Below are positions 1 through 6,732 of a stretch of DNA of 9,002 nucleotides, one piece after another. Source of the DNA: JAFAVZ01 sp036009105 (lineage in GTDB: Bacteria > Acidobacteriota > Thermoanaerobaculia > Gp7-AA8). The stretch covers positions 1 through 9,002 of the forward strand of contig DASYMJ010000319.1 of NCBI GenBank assembly GCA_036009105.1, given 5' to 3'. Numbering within the stretch: position 1 is the first letter of the stretch; each line of letters opens with the position of its first letter. A program made the position numbers and the translations under genes. The notes below the pieces were generated by a model. The model made no database searches and was not told the DNA's origin. It saw only the letters and a list, made by a program, of their open reading frames with translations.

Positions 1-1644
1 TTCTCCGGCCTGAATGAGATCAACGCGGCGAACGTCCGCAACCTGAAAGTGGCGTGGACCTTCTCCATGGGCAGCGACCGGGGGGAAGAGGCGGCGCCGC
101 TCGTGGTCGGCAGCACGATGTACATCGTCTCCCCCTTCCCCAACACCCTCTTCGCCCTCGACCTCACCAGGCCGGGCGCGCCGATGAAGTGGAGCTACAA
201 GCCGAAGGACCCGAAGAACGCGGCCAAGGGCGTGGCCTGCTGCGACTGGGTCAACCGCGGCTGCGCCTACGCCAACGGGAAGATCTTCTTCAACACCCTC
301 GACGGCCGCACCTGCGCCGTCAACGCGGAGAACGGCCAGCAAGTGTGGATCTCCGAGATTGCGGACATCAACCGCGGGGAGTCGATCACCATGGCCCCGC
401 TGGTGGTGAAGAACAAGGTGCTGGTGGGCAACAGCGGCGGCGAGTTCGGCGTGCGCGGCTGGCTCACCGCCCTCGATACCGAGAGCGGCAAGATCGTCTG
501 GCGCGCCTACCACACCGGCCCGGACAAGGACGTCCTGATCGGCCCCAACTTCAAGCCCTTCTACGACAGCGACAAAGGCCCCGACCTGGGCGTCAAGACA
601 TGGCCGCCCGACGCCTGGAAGATCGGCGGCGGCACGGCATGGGGGTGGATCTCCTACGACCCGGAGCTCGACCTCATCTACTACGGCACGGCCAATCCCG
701 GCCCCTGGAACCCGGAGATGCGGCCGGGCGACAACAAGTGGACCTGCGGCATGTTCGCGCGGCGGCCGGACACGGGCGAGGCGGTCTGGTTCTACCAGTT
801 CAGCCCCCACGACCTCTTCGACCACGATGCCATCAACGAGTCGATCCTGCTCGACCTCCCCATCAATGGACAGCAGCGCAAGGTGCTCGTCCGGCCCGAG
901 CGCAACGGCTACGTCTACGTGATGGACCGCCTGACCGGCCAGGTGCTGCGGGCCGATGCCTTCGGCTACATCACCTCGCACAAGGGGGTCGACCTCAAGA
1001 CCGGGCGGATCATCCCGAACGAGGAGAAGTCGCCCGGCTTCGGGCGGGTGGTGCGGGAGATCTGCCCCCCCGCGCCGGGGATGAAGGATTGGGAGCCGTC
1101 CGCTTATTCGCCCCTGACCGGCTTCGTCTACATCCCCCACGCGAACCTGTGCCAGGACGAGGAGGGCGTGCAGGCCAACTACATCGCCGGGACGCCATAC
1201 GTCGGGGTGAACGTGAAGATGTACGCCGGGCCGGGGGGCCATCGGGGCGAGTTCGACGCGTGGGATCCGGTCAACGGCAGGAAGGTCTGGTCGGTCAAGG
1301 AGTTCTTCCCCGTGTGGAGCGGCGCGCTGGTCACGGCGGGCAACGTCGCCTTCTACGGGACGATGGACGGCTGGTTCAAGGCGGTCGACGCCCGCAGCGG
1401 CGCGCCGCTGTGGCAGTTCAAGGTCGGCTCCGGGATCATCGGCCAGCCCATCAGCTACCGCGGGCCGGATGGGAAGCAGTACGTCTCCATCCTCTCCGGG
1501 GTGGGCGGCTGGGCGGGGGCGGTGGTGGCCGGCAACCTCGATCCGCGCGACGGCACCGCCGCCCTGGGCTTCGTCAATGCGATGAGCGACCTGCCGAAGT
1601 ACACCACCAAGGGCGGCACGCTCTACACCTTCGCACTGCCATGA
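1..1644 (+). CDS. xoxF: XoxF-type PQQ-dependent (lanthanide) methanol dehydrogenase, 5' partial
   Basis: Periplasmic quinoprotein that oxidises methanol to formaldehyde and passes electrons to a cytochrome c. The reading frame is open from base 1; 547 residues are present, so only the signal peptide and a short N-terminal stretch are missing compared with the roughly 600-residue family. Numbering from base 1, visible signatures are the adjacent Cys80-Cys81 pair (vicinal disulfide under PQQ), Glu148 in GNSGGEFG and Asn232 in GTANPGPWN (metal ligands), catalytic Asp274 and, two residues on, Asp276 in HDLFDHDAINE, then the RNG motif of the PQQ-contacting Arg. The extra Asp at +2 is the known marker of lanthanide enzymes; calcium MxaF has Ala there. 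The C-terminal half (IAGTPYVGVNVKMYAGPGG, FPVWSG, FYGTMDGWFKAVDA) is very XoxF-like. Its stop overlaps the next gene (ATGA). The subclade and true substrate are inferred; related ethanol dehydrogenases also carry the extra Asp. Confidence 0.93.
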   Translation, partial: FSGLNEINAANVRNLKVAWTFSMGSDRGEEAAPLVVGSTMYIVSPFPNTLFALDLTRPGAPMKWSYKPKDPKNAAKGVACCDWVNRGCAYANGKIFFNTLDGRTCAVNAENGQQVWISEIADINRGESITMAPLVVKNKVLVGNSGGEFGVRGWLTALDTESGKIVWRAYHTGPDKDVLIGPNFKPFYDSDKGPDLGVKTWPPDAWKIGGGTAWGWISYDPELDLIYYGTANPGPWNPEMRPGDNKWTCGMFARRPDTGEAVWFYQFSPHDLFDHDAINESILLDLPINGQQRKVLVRPERNGYVYVMDRLTGQVLRADAFGYITSHKGVDLKTGRIIPNEEKSPGFGRVVREICPPAPGMKDWEPSAYSPLTGFVYIPHANLCQDEEGVQANYIAGTPYVGVNVKMYAGPGGHRGEFDAWDPVNGRKVWSVKEFFPVWSGALVTAGNVAFYGTMDGWFKAVDARSGAPLWQFKVGSGIIGQPISYRGPDGKQYVSILSGVGGWAGAVVAGNLDPRDGTAALGFVNAMSDLPKYTTKGGTLYTFALP

Positions 1645-2420
1645 AACGCGCGCTGATCATCATCCTGCTGCTGGCCGGCTGCGCCCGCGCGCCGCGGCAG
1701 CCGGAGCGCGTGCTGCGCGTCTGCGCCGATCCGAACAACCTGCCGTTCTCCAACCAGCGCCAGCAGGGCTTCGAGAACCGCATCGCCTCGCTCATCGCCC
1801 GCGACTTCGGCGCGCGGGTCGAATACACCTGGCTCGTCCAGCGGCCCGGCTTCATCCGCAACACGCTCCGCGCCGGCCGCTGCGACATGGTGATGGGCAT
1901 CCCCAGCAACTATGAGCTGGCCCTCCCTACCGCACCGTACTACCGCTCATCCTTCGTTTTCGTCTCCCGCCGCGACCGCCACCTCGGCATCACTTCGCTG
2001 GACGACCAGAAGCTGCGCGCGCTGAAGATCGGCGTGCAGCTGGTGGGCGACGAGGGCTCGCCCGCCATCTATGCGCTCTCCAACCGCGGTCTGGCCAGGA
2101 ACCTCGAGGGGTATCTGGTCGCCTCCGACTACTCGCAGCCGGAGCCGGCGCGCAACATCGTCGATGCGGTGACCCGCGGCGAGGTCGATCTCGCGGTGGT
2201 GTGGGGGCCGCAGGCCGGCTTCTTCGCGAAGGGGCAGCAGCTCGAGGTGGTGCCGGTGACGCCCCAGATCGACCCCCCCTTCCTCCCCTTCGTCTTCGAC
2301 ATCTCCATGGGCGTGCGCCGGGAGGACAAGGCGCTGCGCGACCGGCTCGATCAGGAGCTGGAGCGACGCCGTCCGGACATCGAGCGCATCCTCGACCAGT
2401 ACGGAGTGCCGCGCGTATGA
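1641..2420 (+). CDS. xoxJ: XoxJ/MxaJ-like quinoprotein-dehydrogenase-associated periplasmic binding lipoprotein
   Basis: Solute-binding-protein fold of the family associated with PQQ methanol dehydrogenases (MxaJ/XoxJ), thought to help mature or activate the dehydrogenase rather than serve an ABC transporter. The product has 259 residues. Residues 1-14 form a lipoprotein signal with lipobox LLAG-Cys14, so it should be membrane-anchored. The family opening VLRVCADPNNLPFSN (residues 24-38) and the QGFENRIA and NTLRAGRCDMVMGIP segments are plain; Cys28 and Cys81 probably form the disulfide typical of this family. Later segments (PYYRSSFVFV, EVDLAVVWGPQAG) match the second lobe. The ATG at 1641 overlaps the xoxF stop by 4 bases and no strong Shine-Dalgarno is visible, so translation is probably coupled to xoxF. 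There is no permease or ATPase gene nearby, which argues against transport. Confidence 0.87.
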   Translation: MKRALIIILLLAGCARAPRQPERVLRVCADPNNLPFSNQRQQGFENRIASLIARDFGARVEYTWLVQRPGFIRNTLRAGRCDMVMGIPSNYELALPTAPYYRSSFVFVSRRDRHLGITSLDDQKLRALKIGVQLVGDEGSPAIYALSNRGLARNLEGYLVASDYSQPEPARNIVDAVTRGEVDLAVVWGPQAGFFAKGQQLEVVPVTPQIDPPFLPFVFDISMGVRREDKALRDRLDQELERRRPDIERILDQYGVPRV

Positions 2421-2911
2421 AGCGCCTCGCCATCCTGCTCGCCGCCTGCTCGCTGCTGGCCTGCCACCGCGAGCAGCGCTCCCTCGTCCCCCGCGCCGCG
2501 GACGCGCGGCGCACCACGCCGGTGCGGGTGAGCGACCTCCAGCCCGGCCGCCCCCAGCCGGCCGTCACGGCGATGAAGAACCCGTACGAGGGGAACGCCT
2601 GGGCGGTCAGCGAAGGGCAGCGCCTCTACAGCTCGTACAACTGCGCCGGCTGCCATTTCCACGGCGGCGGCGGCATCGGCCCGCCGCTGATGGACAGCGA
2701 GTGGCTCTACGGCAGCACGCCGGCGAACATCTACACCTCCATCGTGGAAGGGCGCCCGAACGGCATGCCCTCCTTCGGCGGCCACATCCCGGAGCAGCAG
2801 GTCTGGCAGCTGGTGACCTACGTGCGCGCCCTGGGAGGCCTCGAGCCGAGCGGGGCGACGCAGCCCCGCGCGGAGGAGATGCAGGCGCGCAGGGCGGAGG
2901 AGCCGAAGTGA
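2417..2911 (+). CDS. Monoheme cytochrome c lipoprotein, probable electron acceptor of XoxF (XoxG-like)
   Basis: A 164-residue class I-type cytochrome c. The N-terminus is a lipoprotein-like signal (LAAC at Cys11 or LLAC at Cys16), suggesting anchoring on the outer face of the cytoplasmic membrane. The heme-binding motif CAGCH is at residues 76-80 and the likely axial ligand is Met117 in RPNGMPSFGG. The core from NPYEGNAWA to QQVWQLVTYVRAL is about 85 residues; the segment after residue 140 is a charged, Glu/Arg-rich tail. It starts with an ATGA overlap at the xoxJ stop, with GGAG at 2403-2406. Position directly after xoxF and xoxJ is that of mxaG/xoxG, so it is the natural first acceptor for XoxF electrons, and the next gene encodes oxidase subunit II. 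The sequence also resembles cytochromes found in cox clusters, so the xoxG label is inferred from context and no symbol is assigned. Confidence 0.88.
   Translation: MKRLAILLAACSLLACHREQRSLVPRAADARRTTPVRVSDLQPGRPQPAVTAMKNPYEGNAWAVSEGQRLYSSYNCAGCHFHGGGGIGPPLMDSEWLYGSTPANIYTSIVEGRPNGMPSFGGHIPEQQVWQLVTYVRALGGLEPSGATQPRAEEMQARRAEEPK
2896..2900 (+). promoter_or_regulatory. Shine-Dalgarno GGAGG that supports the GTG start of subunit II
   Basis: A perfect GGAGG lies 7 bases before GTG 2908, within the end of the upstream cytochrome gene. The GTG overlaps that gene's TGA (GTGA), the same junction style as its neighbours. The competing ATG at 3001 has only an AGG directly touching it, with no usable spacing. 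Confidence 0.65.
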
Positions 2912-3963
2912 CGGCGAGTCACTGTCATCCTGAGGCGCGCAGACGGCGAAGGATCTCCTCGCACTTGCCGGGAGATCCTTCGCTGTCTGCGCAGCTCAGG
3001 ATGACACTCGGGTTGCCGGGCATCCAGAGCACGCTTCACCCGGCCGGTCCCCAGGCGCAACGCATCCTCGACCTGTTCGACGTCTTCCTCATCGTCACCA
3101 CCGTCGTCTTCGTGATCGTGGTCGTGCTGACGGTCGCCGCGGTGGTCAAGGGGCGCAGGCGGAGAGAGGCCATCGGAGAAGACACGCGCGGGATGAAGCT
3201 CGCCGTCGGCACCGGTGCGGTGCTCACCATCGCCGCGCTGATCACCCTCCTCGTGACCAGCGTCGCCACCGGCCGGGCGGTGGGGACGTTCGGCGGCGGC
3301 AACCCGGACCAGATGGAGATCGTCGTCACCGGACACCAGTGGTGGTGGGAAGTGACCTATCCCGACCCCCAGGCCAGCAACACCGTCCGCACCGCGAACG
3401 AGATCCACATCCCCACCGGCCAGCCGATCCTGCTGCGGCTCGCCACGCGCGACGTCATCCACTCTCTCTGGATCCCCCGCCTGCACGGCAAGCGCGATCT
3501 CATCCCCGGCCGGATCAACAAGATCTACATCCAGGCCGACGCGCCGGGCGTCTTCCGCGCTCAGTGCGCCGAGTTCTGCGGCCTGCAGCACGCGCACATG
3601 TCGCTCGTCGTCATCGCCCAGACGCCGGGCGACTTCATGCAGTGGAAGATCCACCAGCAGGCGCCGGCGAACGATCCTGCCACGCCGCAGCAGGCGCACG
3701 GCCGCGAGCTGTTCCTCGACCTGCCGTGCATCAACTGCCACGCCGTCACCGGCACCGACGCCTACGCCACCCTCGGCCCCGACCTCACGCACGTGGCCAG
3801 CCGCAAGACGCTCGCCGCCGGGACGCTGATCAACAACCACGGCAACCTCGCCGGCTGGGTGAGCAACGCGGCCGCGATCAAGCCCGGCGCGCAGATGCCT
3901 CCCATTCCGATGAACGGCCCCGAGCTGCAGGACCTCCTCGCCTATCTGGAGAACCTGAAATGA
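2908..3963 (+). CDS. coxB: Cytochrome c oxidase subunit II, caa3 type with fused cytochrome c domain
   Basis: Subunit II of an aa3/caa3 heme-copper oxidase: it takes electrons from cytochrome c at its own heme and passes them through CuA to subunit I. Numbering from the internal ATG 3001 (320 residues), two membrane helices lie at about 22-48 and 66-90. The CuA domain includes GHQWWWEVTYPDP and ligands His154, Cys189, Glu191, Cys193, His197 and Met200 (CAEFCGLQHAHM). A C-terminal cytochrome c domain has CINCH at 243-247 and axial Met299. The start is uncertain. GTG 2908 has a good Shine-Dalgarno and a GTGA overlap, giving 351 residues, but the first 33 codons then run through a palindromic element. 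ATG 3001 lies inside that element's right arm and has no spaced Shine-Dalgarno. Removing the 84-base palindrome leaves an intact frame. No ordinary cleavable signal peptide is seen with either start, so helix 1 probably acts as the export signal. Confidence 0.95.
   Translation: MTASHCHPEARRRRRISSHLPGDPSLSAQLRMTLGLPGIQSTLHPAGPQAQRILDLFDVFLIVTTVVFVIVVVLTVAAVVKGRRRREAIGEDTRGMKLAVGTGAVLTIAALITLLVTSVATGRAVGTFGGGNPDQMEIVVTGHQWWWEVTYPDPQASNTVRTANEIHIPTGQPILLRLATRDVIHSLWIPRLHGKRDLIPGRINKIYIQADAPGVFRAQCAEFCGLQHAHMSLVVIAQTPGDFMQWKIHQQAPANDPATPQQAHGRELFLDLPCINCHAVTGTDAYATLGPDLTHVASRKTLAAGTLINNHGNLAGWVSNAAAIKPGAQMPPIPMNGPELQDLLAYLENLK
2923..3006 (+). repeat. Imperfect palindrome (REP-like), 36-bp arms, at the 5' end of coxB
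   Basis: Left arm 2923-2958 and right arm 2971-3006 are reverse complements at 33 of 36 positions, with a 12-base loop. The ends read TGTCATCCTGAG and CTCAGGATGACA, and each arm carries GAAGGATCTCC or its complement. From memory, similar TGTCATCCTGAG...GAAGGATCT palindromes occur as dispersed repeats in many high-GC soil bacteria. The element is exactly 84 bases (28 codons) and stays in frame with coxB from GTG 2908. As RNA it would fold into a very stable hairpin between the Shine-Dalgarno/GTG and the body of coxB. Confidence 0.88.
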
Positions 3964-5840
3964 CGGAGGAGCGCGGCCAGACGGAAGCAGCCATGGAAGC
4001 GACCTGGGCCCCGGCCCGCGGCTTCCTCGGCTGGTTCACCGAGGTGGATCACAAGCGGATCGGGCTGCGCTATATCGTCACGGCGCTCTGCTTCTTCACC
4101 CTGGGCGGCATCGAGGCGGCCATCATGCGCCTGCAGCTGGCCGGGCCGGAGCGCCACGTCGTCGGCCCCGACTTTTACAACCAGCTCTTCACCGTACACG
4201 GCTCCACCATGATGTTCCTCTTCGCGGTGCCGGTCATGGAGGGCATTGCCATCTACCTCGTCCCGCTGATGGTCGGCACGCGCAACGTGGCCTTCCCCAA
4301 GCTGAACGCCTTCGGCTACTTCATCTACCTGTTCGGCGGCCTCTTTCTCTACACCATGTTCTTCTGCGGGGCCGGGCCGGACGCCGGCTGGTTCGCCTAC
4401 ACGCCGCTCTCCGGCCCCCAGTTCTCCCCCGGCAAGCGGATCGACACCTGGTCGCAGATGATCACCTACACGGAGCTCTCCGCCCTGGTCGTCTCGGTGG
4501 AGATCACCGTCACCGCGTTCAAGCAGCGCGCGCCGGGGATGTCGCTCAACCGGGTGCCGCTCTTCGTCTGGTCGATGGTGGTGACCTCCTTCATGATCAT
4601 GTTCGCCATGCCGGCCGTGATGGTCGACAGCGGCTACCTCGCCCTGGACCGTCTGGTGGCCACCCACTTCTTCAACCGGCCGGAAGGGGGCGACCCGATC
4701 TTCTATCAGCACCTCTTCTGGTTCTTCGGCCACCCGGAGGTCTACATCATCTTCATCCCCGCCCTGGGGTTCATCTCCAGCATCGTGACGGCCTTCACGA
4801 AGCGGAAAGTCTTCGGCTACTCCGTGATGGTGGCCTCGCTGGTCTTTACCGGCTTCATGGGCTTCGGCCTCTGGGTGCACCACATGTTCGCCACCGGCCT
4901 CCCCCAGCTGGGGCAGAGCTTCTTCACCGCGGCCTCGATGATGATCTCCATCCCCACCGGTGTGCAGATCTTCTGCTGGATCGGCACCATCTGGCACGGG
5001 CGGCTGACCATCCGCACGCCGATGCTCTACGTGCTCGCCTTCTTCTTCGACTTCCTGATCGGCGGCCTGACCGGCGTGATGCTCGCCTCGGTGCCGATCA
5101 ACTGGCAGGTGCACGACACCTACTTCGTGGTGGCCCACTTCCACTACGTGCTCATCGCCGGCGCGGTCTTCCCCCTCTTCGGCGCGCTCCACTTCTGGTT
5201 CCCCAAGTGGACCGGACGGATGTACGGCGAGGGGCTCTCCCGCGTCGCCTTCTGGCTGGTCTTCATCGGCTTCAATCTCGTCTTTTTCCCCATGCACATC
5301 CTCGGCATGATCGGCATGCCCCGCCGCGTCTACACCTACCAGCCCCAGCTCGGCTGGGGGGGCCTCAACCAGCTGGCCACCCTCGGCGTGCTCCCCCTCG
5401 CCCTCGGCATTCTCCTGATGTTCGTCAACTTCGCGCTCAGCCGCCGCCGCGGCGCTCCGGCCGGCCCCAACCCCTGGGACGCCGATACGCTGGAGTGGTC
5501 GGTCAGCTCGCCGCCTCCTCCTTACAACTACCTGCACGTCCCCACCGTGGCCGGCGGACATGCGCTGTGGGATGCGGCGCCCGACCAGCCGGTGGTGGTC
5601 GGCATGCGCACCGATCACCGCGAGGTGCTGGTGACGAAGGCGGTCGACGCGGAGCCGTCGCATCGGGAGGAGCTGCCCTCGCCCAGCATCTGGCCGTTCC
5701 TCGTGGCCCTGACCACCGGCATCACCCTCTGCGGCGCGATCTTCTACGCCTGGTGGTTCACCATGGGGACGGTGCTGACCGCGTTCGCGCTCATCGGCTG
5801 GTTCTGGCCGAAGCGCGAGCCGCTCCCGGAGGCGTCGTGA
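3960..5840 (+). CDS. coxA: Cytochrome c oxidase subunit I (A-type heme-copper oxidase) with two extra C-terminal helices
   Basis: Catalytic O2-reducing subunit, 626 residues, with the 12-helix core and about 130 more. Metal ligands are intact: His80 (low-spin heme), His258 with cross-link Tyr262 in GHPEVY, His307-His308 (CuB), His393 and His395 (hemes a3 and a) in HDTYFVVAHFHYVL, and Arg455-Arg456 at the heme propionates. Glu260 is the helix VI Glu of A1-type enzymes. Two proton-channel residues are not canonical: Asn109 (GTRNVAFPKLN) stands where the D-channel Asp is expected and Gln336 (PTGVQIFCW) where the K-channel Lys is expected. After about residue 495 come a loop with a typical subunit I tail (NPWDADTLEWSVSSPPPPYN) and two helices at about 578-616, as in Bacillus-type caa3 subunit I, which has 14 helices. 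The start overlaps the coxB stop (ATGA), with GGAGA at 3948-3952, 7 bases upstream. Confidence 0.97.
   Translation: MTEERGQTEAAMEATWAPARGFLGWFTEVDHKRIGLRYIVTALCFFTLGGIEAAIMRLQLAGPERHVVGPDFYNQLFTVHGSTMMFLFAVPVMEGIAIYLVPLMVGTRNVAFPKLNAFGYFIYLFGGLFLYTMFFCGAGPDAGWFAYTPLSGPQFSPGKRIDTWSQMITYTELSALVVSVEITVTAFKQRAPGMSLNRVPLFVWSMVVTSFMIMFAMPAVMVDSGYLALDRLVATHFFNRPEGGDPIFYQHLFWFFGHPEVYIIFIPALGFISSIVTAFTKRKVFGYSVMVASLVFTGFMGFGLWVHHMFATGLPQLGQSFFTAASMMISIPTGVQIFCWIGTIWHGRLTIRTPMLYVLAFFFDFLIGGLTGVMLASVPINWQVHDTYFVVAHFHYVLIAGAVFPLFGALHFWFPKWTGRMYGEGLSRVAFWLVFIGFNLVFFPMHILGMIGMPRRVYTYQPQLGWGGLNQLATLGVLPLALGILLMFVNFALSRRRGAPAGPNPWDADTLEWSVSSPPPPYNYLHVPTVAGGHALWDAAPDQPVVVGMRTDHREVLVTKAVDAEPSHREELPSPSIWPFLVALTTGITLCGAIFYAWWFTMGTVLTAFALIGWFWPKREPLPEAS
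5828..5832 (+). promoter_or_regulatory. Shine-Dalgarno GGAGG deciding the subunit III start
   Basis: GGAGG lies 7 bases before ATG 5840 and only 4 before the in-frame GTG 5837, so the ATG (TGATG overlap with the subunit I stop) is the better start. Confidence 0.6.
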
Positions 5841-6445
5841 TGAGAGTCCTCGACGTCTCCGACCTCCCGGTCGGCACCGCCGACAGCCGGGCCCTGCTCT
5901 GGTGGGGCAACCTCGGCATGATGGCCATCGAGGGGACGATGTTCGCCCTCCTCCTCGCCACCTACCTCTACCTGCGGATGGTCAACCTCGACTGGCCGCC
6001 CGCCTCGGTGCCGATGCCCGACCTGCTGCTGCCCACCATCAACCTGGTCATGCTCGTCCTCAGCTGCGGCGTCATGCTCATGGCCGACCGGGCCGCTCTG
6101 CGCGGGAACGTGACGCTGGTGCGCATCGGCTTCGCCGTCTGCGTCCTGGTCGGCATCGCCTTCCTGGTGCTGCGGGCCATGGCCATGTCGATGATCGGCT
6201 TCAAATGGAGCAGCCACGCCTACGGCTCGGTGATCTGGACCAGCGTGGGGATGCACACCTTTCACATGATCGCCGCCACCGGCGAGGCGCTGCTGCTGCT
6301 CATCTACAGCCTGGTGCGGAAGGTGGAGAAAAAGCAGCTCCTCGACTTCCGCTGCACGGCCGTCTACTGGTACTTCGTCACCATCAGCTGGCTGCCCTTC
6401 TACGTCATCGTCTGGCTGCTGCCGCATCTGTCGAGGAAGAGCTGA
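5840..6445 (+). CDS. coxC: Cytochrome c oxidase subunit III, five-helix form
   Basis: Integral membrane subunit III of the oxidase, 201 residues. It supports oxidase stability and proton uptake and carries no metal. Five hydrophobic helices are visible, at about residues 18-46, 61-83, 92-115, 130-158 and 173-195. The family's conserved Glu is Glu31 in MAIEGTMFALL, and helix 4 has the His-rich SVGMHTFHMIAATGE (His139, His142). The ending YWYFVTISWLPFYVIVWLLP matches the last helix of the family. It lacks the first two helices of the seven-helix form, which fits subunit I ending in two added helices. The ATG overlaps the coxA stop by one base, so subunits I and III should be made in step. Confidence 0.93.
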   Translation: MRVLDVSDLPVGTADSRALLWWGNLGMMAIEGTMFALLLATYLYLRMVNLDWPPASVPMPDLLLPTINLVMLVLSCGVMLMADRAALRGNVTLVRIGFAVCVLVGIAFLVLRAMAMSMIGFKWSSHAYGSVIWTSVGMHTFHMIAATGEALLLLIYSLVRKVEKKQLLDFRCTAVYWYFVTISWLPFYVIVWLLPHLSRKS

Positions 6446-6732
6446 TGCGCTGGTTCGGCATCGCGGCCGGGCCGCTCGCCTTCGCTCTCGACTTCCAGCT
6501 GAGATATGCGCTTGTACCCTGGGCTTGCCGGACCGGCCAGCGCTGGGCCATCACCTGGATCTCCGCGCCGCTGCTCGTAGTGGCCCTCCTCGGCCTGGCC
6601 GCCTCGCTGGCGGCCGCGCGGCGGACGAAACACGATCTCGTCGCCATCCTCGGCGCGATGCTCAACGCCGCCTTCGCCCTCTCCATCATCGCCCTCACCA
6701 TCCCCGACTTTTACTTCGCGCCATGCCAGTGA
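6445..6732 (+). CDS. Small three-helix membrane protein of the oxidase cluster, function unknown
   Basis: A 95-residue hydrophobic protein that I cannot assign to a named family. Three likely membrane helices lie at about residues 3-20, 40-60 and 69-88. Recognisable features are GPLAFALDFQLRYALVPWAC near the N-terminus and a short C-terminus ending DFYFAPCQ. It has one Cys in the first loop (Cys29) and one near the end (Cys94), and no heme or copper motif. The ATG sits in a TGATG overlap with the coxC stop, with a GAGGA at 6433-6437, so it is translated as part of the oxidase operon. Similar-looking small proteins with a 'VPWAC' motif, as I recall, occur in other cox clusters. A role as an accessory (subunit IV-like) or assembly factor is a guess from position and size. 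Confidence 0.82.
   Translation: MRWFGIAAGPLAFALDFQLRYALVPWACRTGQRWAITWISAPLLVVALLGLAASLAAARRTKHDLVAILGAMLNAAFALSIIALTIPDFYFAPCQ

Noticed and set aside
1641..2420. Amino-acid ABC transporter binding protein
   Set aside because: It shares the fold, but the RVCADPNNLPFSN opening, the position after xoxF and the lack of permease and ATPase genes fit XoxJ/MxaJ.
2923..3006. Palindrome as an intrinsic terminator between the cytochrome and coxB
   Set aside because: There is no T-run after the stem, and it lies inside the open frame starting at GTG 2908, before essential oxidase genes with no new promoter visible.
2923..3006. Palindrome as a CRISPR repeat or attachment site
   Set aside because: There is only one copy in the window, no spacer array, and no integrase or cas gene nearby.
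2818..3840. Minus-strand open frame opposite coxB
   Set aside because: Antisense shadow of the CuA and cytochrome domains, Val/Asp/Arg-rich with no family features; it also runs through the palindrome.
3942..5663. Long open frame on the minus strand opposite subunit I (573 codons)
   Set aside because: The product is a His/Glu/Asp-rich low-complexity sequence, the usual mirror of a GC-rich hydrophobic gene. It lies wholly opposite coxA with its intact motifs.
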